From: Trichaptum fuscoviolaceum
Taxonomy: Eukaryota > Basidiomycota > Agaricomycetes > Hymenochaetales > Trichaptaceae
Reading direction: 5' to 3'
Assembly: GCA_910574455.1 (NCBI GenBank)
Contig: CAJSYZ010000002.1
Location: forward strand, 1,079,671 to 1,143,670
Length of the DNA stretch: 64,000 bases
The notes beneath the pieces were generated by a model. That model was not told where the DNA came from. It made no database searches and saw only the letters and a list, made by a program, of their open reading frames with translations. Position numbers and translations under genes: made by a program. Shown here piece after piece: positions 59,963-64,000 of this stretch (positions are counted from its first letter, which is position 1; every line of letters starts with the position of its first letter).

Positions 59963-60216
59963 TTATACTTCATTGTCCGGAAGTGCATTCATGCCTAGCT
60001 TGAATTCACTTTCAGCTAGAGAAAAAGAGGTCTCAAGATCTTTCACCGTTTGCCATAGAGCGACACCATAAGTATAACCGTCGAGTACACTCTGATTATC
60101 CCTATCCCTCGCTTCGATGAGTCCGCAAGCTGAAATGGTACCAACTGCACGTCTGTGCTGATCAATGATTATGGCACCCGAATCCCCCGGTTCTGCGAAC
60201 ATAGCATTGTTCCTAT
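59963..60216 (-). pseudogene. Trypsin-like serine peptidase, 3' part (downstream of a transposon insertion)
   Basis: After the transposon the gene resumes with RNNAMFAEPGDSGAIIID, which holds the catalytic-serine motif GDSG of trypsin-fold peptidases, and runs about 80 residues to the stop at 59963. The bases just before the element at its other end (62462-62469) repeat the 8-base target, so the two parts are in the same frame if one target copy and the element are ignored. On its own this part has no start near its 5' edge except inside transposon sequence. Confidence 0.8.
60209..60216 (+). repeat. Target-site duplication, left copy
   Basis: GTTCCTAT, identical to 62462-62469. Confidence 0.85.
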
Positions 60217-62461
60217 CAGAGCATGACACGGGTGCACCCGTAGGTACCCGTGATCCGCAAGTGCAGGTACCTGTGCAAAAAAAATCAATACCTGGATCCG
60301 ACCCGGATCCGTGGGAAACGGATCCAGGTGCACCCGCACCCGTTACCTGCAGGTATTGCAGGTACCTGTTAGCACCCGCAGGTATTTGCAGTAGGCCATG
60401 AGGATACTGTGCAATATTGTTCACTCAATAGCCCAGTCGATGGCCTCAGCCTTGACTTGCCCTTACGGGTTACTCCTGTCCTCAGACGTGGAGATGTAGC
60501 TCATGAATGAAACAACAAGCTCAACATCCCGGGTGATGGCCTCAGCCGCACCCGACCCACAGGGACTCCTTGTGCCACAGCATAGAAGTCAGCTGTTGAG
60601 CTAACGGTATAACTGCCTGGCTTTGTGCTTTCGCGCAAAGTCAAGCAGTCTAAACCACCATACACCCAACCAAGTCCAGTAAAGGATAAGACACAGTGAG
60701 AGCCGTCAAACTCAATGAGCCTTCATGTGGATGAAGGCTCACTTACACGGATCCCCTGGGGTGAGTTCGACGTGTGTGAGATATTACAGGTCTTGGGCAT
60801 GGGGACCCTCCCTGGACAAGTGCTTCTTTGTGTGAGCAAGCCCCAGGAATCACCAGGGTGAGCAAGCAGCAGATGAAAGTGCAGCCCAAATGGGGTGTGC
60901 AGGCGGCGAGCTATCATCTGTTGCTGCTACCCTGGCTGTCCCAAAGATGGTGCTGGCGATTGATGAGTTTTGCGCCGAATTGAATGAAAGCTGGACGATA
61001 GGAAAGCCCTCAGGAAGACGAAGACGAAGGTGTTCTTGGTTTTGTGAAGGCTTAAATCAAGCCCGAGTTATGGGCAATGTTTTCGGCCGAAAGGGGAAAG
61101 TGTAGTGGTGGTGATGCCGGGATGGGACCGTCTTGCACATGCGCGCTGATAGGAGACTGCATGGAGCGCAGAGAGTCGGACGGCGATGGTAACCGGTCAG
61201 TTCTGAAGATATTGTGAGTCGATGTGTAAAATTACAACGGGCCAGCGAACGTACTTCTTTGGACGAGGGCCACCCCGTGGTCGCTGTTGACCGCCGTCAC
61301 CCGTCTTCTCCTTTCTCGGAGATTTTCCTCCTGCGTAGTCCAAACCTTCCTCCATCCTCCGGCGCTGGCGTTGTTATATTGTGCACGCCGCCTTCGTCCT
61401 GTCTCATAGTTTGTCGGCATCAAGTACGCCTTCGCGCTCACATGTGGGTACGTCGTCTTTTTGACGAGCAGATGGGGCTGGAATTCGGGAAGGGTGGTGA
61501 CGGGGTCGTTGAGGTATGATGATTGCCCGCGAAGCTCGTCTGCAGCCCGTCATCTCGATACGTATCTTGTCCTCCGCTCCTGGGCGCACCTTCTGCGCCT
61601 CATCCGCAATCTCTCCAAGCAGCCACAGTCTCTCCTCGGTCGAAGCTGAGCGGGTCTCAATGAGCTCAATCAGTTTGTAGATTTTCGAGGTTAGAGAGGT
61701 AACGGTCGACGTGAGCACGGCGTCGAGCTTGCGGAGGTCGGCAAAGCGGGAGAGGTCCAGAGGGAGGGAGTCGAGAGTCTGCGCATAGTCCGCGCGCGCG
61801 TCGGAGGTAATCGATGGCCGTCGAGGCCCGTGGTCGTCGTTCCGTCGAAAGAACTAAGTCGACCAGTAGCACGCGCCTATGCGCGGACTCCAGTCAACCG
61901 TCCGTAGTATGTCTTCTGCGTGCGCAACGCAATCGTCGCTCGCGAGAAGTCCGAAGACAAGAAACAAACTGGACTCTTGCACGTCCGTAAAAGTCTTGCG
62001 CGCCCGTAAGAATGTCGCGCGCCGTCGTAGTCGAAGCCCGAGGACAAGAAACAAACTAGTTCGCCAGAAGAAACGAGTCCTAAAGCACGCGCAACAGCGC
62101 AGACGTCAGACTCGTTCCCGTTCACGCTCTCGCACGTCGTGGTTGGGGAAAGGTAAGTTAATTTTCTCACGGTCTACATGACGCGACTAACACAAGTTAT
62201 TATCGCGTGTGAACCGGCTACTCCGGTCACGCAACTAACCCGACCCGTTATCTTTGTTCCCGTTCCTCAAGTCTGCGGCCTACGGCCACTGCAGGTACCT
62301 GCAGGTACCTGCACAGGTACCTGAGTTAAAAAAAGTCATACCTGGATCCGCAGGTAAGCGTGGGAAACAGGTACCTGCATGCGGGTGCACCCGGAGCCGC
62401 AGGTTTTTGCTGCAGGTACCTACAGGTACCTACGGGTGACACGCACCCGTGTCATGCTCTA
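60217..62461. mobile_element. Non-autonomous DNA transposon, hAT-like, 2245 bp
   Basis: The ends are 18-base terminal inverted repeats: CAGAGCATGACACGGGTG at 60217 and TAGAGCATGACACGGGTG read inward from 62461, with one mismatch. An 8-base target duplication, GTTCCTAT, lies at 60209-60216 and 62462-62469. An 8-base duplication with ends of the type YAGNG is the signature of the hAT superfamily. Both subterminal regions (60235-60400 and 62270-62445) are packed with GGTACCTGCAGGTACC-type motifs. The interior has no transposase-like frame; frames at 61404-61718 (-) and 61879-62181 (+) match nothing I know. It would therefore need an enzyme from elsewhere. It interrupts the serine peptidase gene. 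Confidence 0.85.
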
Positions 62462-64000
62462 GTTCCTATGCCCGATATTCCCTAAACCAACCAAACCCGG
62501 TGGGATCTGTAAAGCAATATGCGTAGTCTGCTCAACGTGCCCAGGGGAAACCTGCATAGATCTGAGAACGGCAGCAACGTTGTTGACCTCGCCTAACGTA
62601 TGGCCAGTTTTCCAGCCCCATTTGTACACAGTTCGCTTAAACCCCACAGCGACGAGATTGTCGATGAAAGTCCATCCATAATCATAATCTGCGTCCAATT
62701 GGTGCTCCTGGACCCGGGGGAATATATTTTCTTCCGGAACATATCCCGCAATTCGGATTGGACTAAAGAAGTCCCTCCCTTTCCAGCCAAGCCTAGACAA
62801 GAGTGCTTCTCGTGGTACAGACTGAGCTGCCGACGATGGAGGAAGCCTATTAATGTCGATGACGTTATAGAAATTGTTCCAACTGAGACCTTCACCATCA
62901 GTAGAGGAAAATTCAAATTCGTTGGGGAGGCATTGGTCGTCCACCTCGATCAAGCACCAATCCGTAAGGTAGGGTGTCTCGGAGATAGTCAAGTTACCCA
63001 TTCTTCGAGGGGGAGCATTGGCCACTTTCCCAATACGATTATTAATCCACAAATGTGGCGATGACGTCTTATCAAGCCAAGATTGCTCAATGAATTGACA
63101 CTTGTTTACGATATCCGCGAAAGCTTGTTGTTCAGCAGACGGCGGAAGATCAGGTGCCAGTGACTGCCAGTGAGTAAACGCTGCCGCTTCTAACTCATCG
63201 TGAAGCGCGCCAATCATTGGCACATGGGCGGCTAGAGCCTCGCGAGAGAAGAGATAAATTGGGCAATTGTCGTTTGGGTCGCGCGGCTTAATTGTTGTAT
63301 CTGCGTATGGATCGTAGTCTCCGAATTTCGAAGGAACGTTGCCATGGCGAGTACCGAGGATGAACACCTTGAACGTCGTGTTATCGAGCTTTTGTAGGAT
63401 AAAGAGCGACCCCGTTGAGAAGCCACCCTCCAGATTGCCAAGGCAAGTTCCTGTGACCATGGAGAAAGACGGTGTCATACGACTGATTGGCTTGTTGGCA
63501 GCTGCCACTGGCCTGCTTGGGAAATCCATCATGCGATCCCACAGGCGGAAATAATTATCGGCTCCCGCAGGTGCGGTGAACAGTATCTCTGTTGGGTAGG
63601 CGTAGGGTTCTGCCCCGTGAGCGCTAGCGACAAGGGGCCTGGTGCTGTTACCGTCATTATGCTCAGTGACATCCCCCGCACCTCCATTGTTCGTCGGAGC
63701 AGTGCGACGATCGGAACGTCTGGGAAGGTTGGTGAGTTCCGGATGAAAACTGAAGCCAGTGTGAACGGGAGCGGTATTGCCAACGCCAGTCTCAGCATGA
63801 CCGCTAGCCAGAGTATTTGAGTCGCCGGTGCCAGTGCGCACAACAGGTGGAACACTGACAGAAGCTTTGCCCTGGCCTGAGGCGCTAATGATTTTTCGCT
63901 CCCTGAGCTCGACCTCAACGTCGAAGATGCGCATTTCAAAGAGGAACTCTTTAACGCGTTCCGCGATGCGGCACGCATCTTCAGTGCGAAGTGACGGGTC
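62459..64000 (-). pseudogene. Trypsin-like serine peptidase, 5' part (gene continues beyond the window)
   Basis: An open frame from the right edge to 62459, more than 500 codons without an intron; the true start lies outside the window. It opens with LRTEDACRIAERVKEFLFEM, typical of large Agaricomycete serine-peptidase-like proteins. It then has a disordered segment, the probable catalytic His in FILGTRHGNVP, and the probable Asp in LTDWCLIEVDD. The Ser motif GDSG lies on the other side of the transposon. The frame ends in the TAG formed by the first bases of the transposon end, right after RN. The frame is otherwise undamaged, so the insertion may be recent. Substrate and role are unknown. 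Confidence 0.8.
62462..62469 (+). repeat. Target-site duplication, right copy
   Basis: GTTCCTAT, identical to 60209-60216. Confidence 0.85.

Noticed and set aside
61404..62181. Frames inside the transposon as a transposase
   Set aside because: Short, Arg/Lys-rich or helical without DDE, zinc-finger or dimerisation motifs of hAT transposases.
1..64000. tRNA, rRNA or CRISPR features
   Set aside because: No cloverleaf with A/B boxes, rRNA-like conserved stretch or regularly spaced short repeat was evident on reading; a tRNA scan could not be run.

Overview
The window looks like nuclear DNA of a basidiomycete fungus, most likely an Agaricomycete. Genes are on both strands and are split by many short introns (about 45-80 bases, GT..AG). 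The recognisable products are families typical of such genomes: a GH99-like 'xylosidase/arabinosidase', GT25 glycosyltransferases, a DUF2235 hydrolase, F-box proteins and single-pass membrane proteins with long disordered tails. I saw no rRNA, tRNA or CRISPR array. All gene models were spliced by eye, and exon borders were checked only for reading-frame continuity and GT/AG.

Layout. 1-4.6 kb: the 3' end of a GT25 gene (+), then two F-box paralogues (-). 8.3-14.3 kb: two tandem paralogues of a signal-peptide/one-TM/disordered-tail protein (+). 15.5-16.9 kb: a multi-pass membrane protein (-). 18.5-27.8 kb: F-box C (+), GT25 (-), protein kinase (+), F-box D (+, with a premature stop). 30.9-37.4 kb: an LRR-like F-box gene (-) and a GH99-like gene with a very long Pro/Gln/Ser-rich tail (-). 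43.3-51.8 kb: F-box E (-), a second kinase copy (-), GT25 (+) and an F-box remnant (-), which is the 18.5-27.8 kb block in inverted order. 52.9-55.2 kb: a DUF2235 protein (+). 55.3-60.0 kb: gene-free and repeat-rich. 60.0-64.0 kb: a trypsin-like serine peptidase gene (-) cut in two by a 2245-bp DNA transposon with hAT hallmarks (8-bp target duplication, 18-bp terminal inverted repeats).

The main structure is a large inverted segmental duplication. Its arms run at about 19.7-30.8 kb and 40.7-51.75 kb (roughly 11 kb each) around a roughly 9.9-kb single-copy spacer that holds the LRR F-box and GH99-like genes. Divergence between the arms is uneven: the kinase block is nearly identical, non-coding DNA included, while the F-box ends and the inner 3 kb have drifted far. 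A GT25/F-box tail-to-tail pair occurs three times in the window, and the F-box family six times. The family shares one four-exon plan and a palindromic element (GGCTCASTGAGCC) about 90-115 bases before the start codon. Copies range from apparently intact to truncated, nonsense-mutated and remnant, so this is a birth-and-death locus caught in progress.
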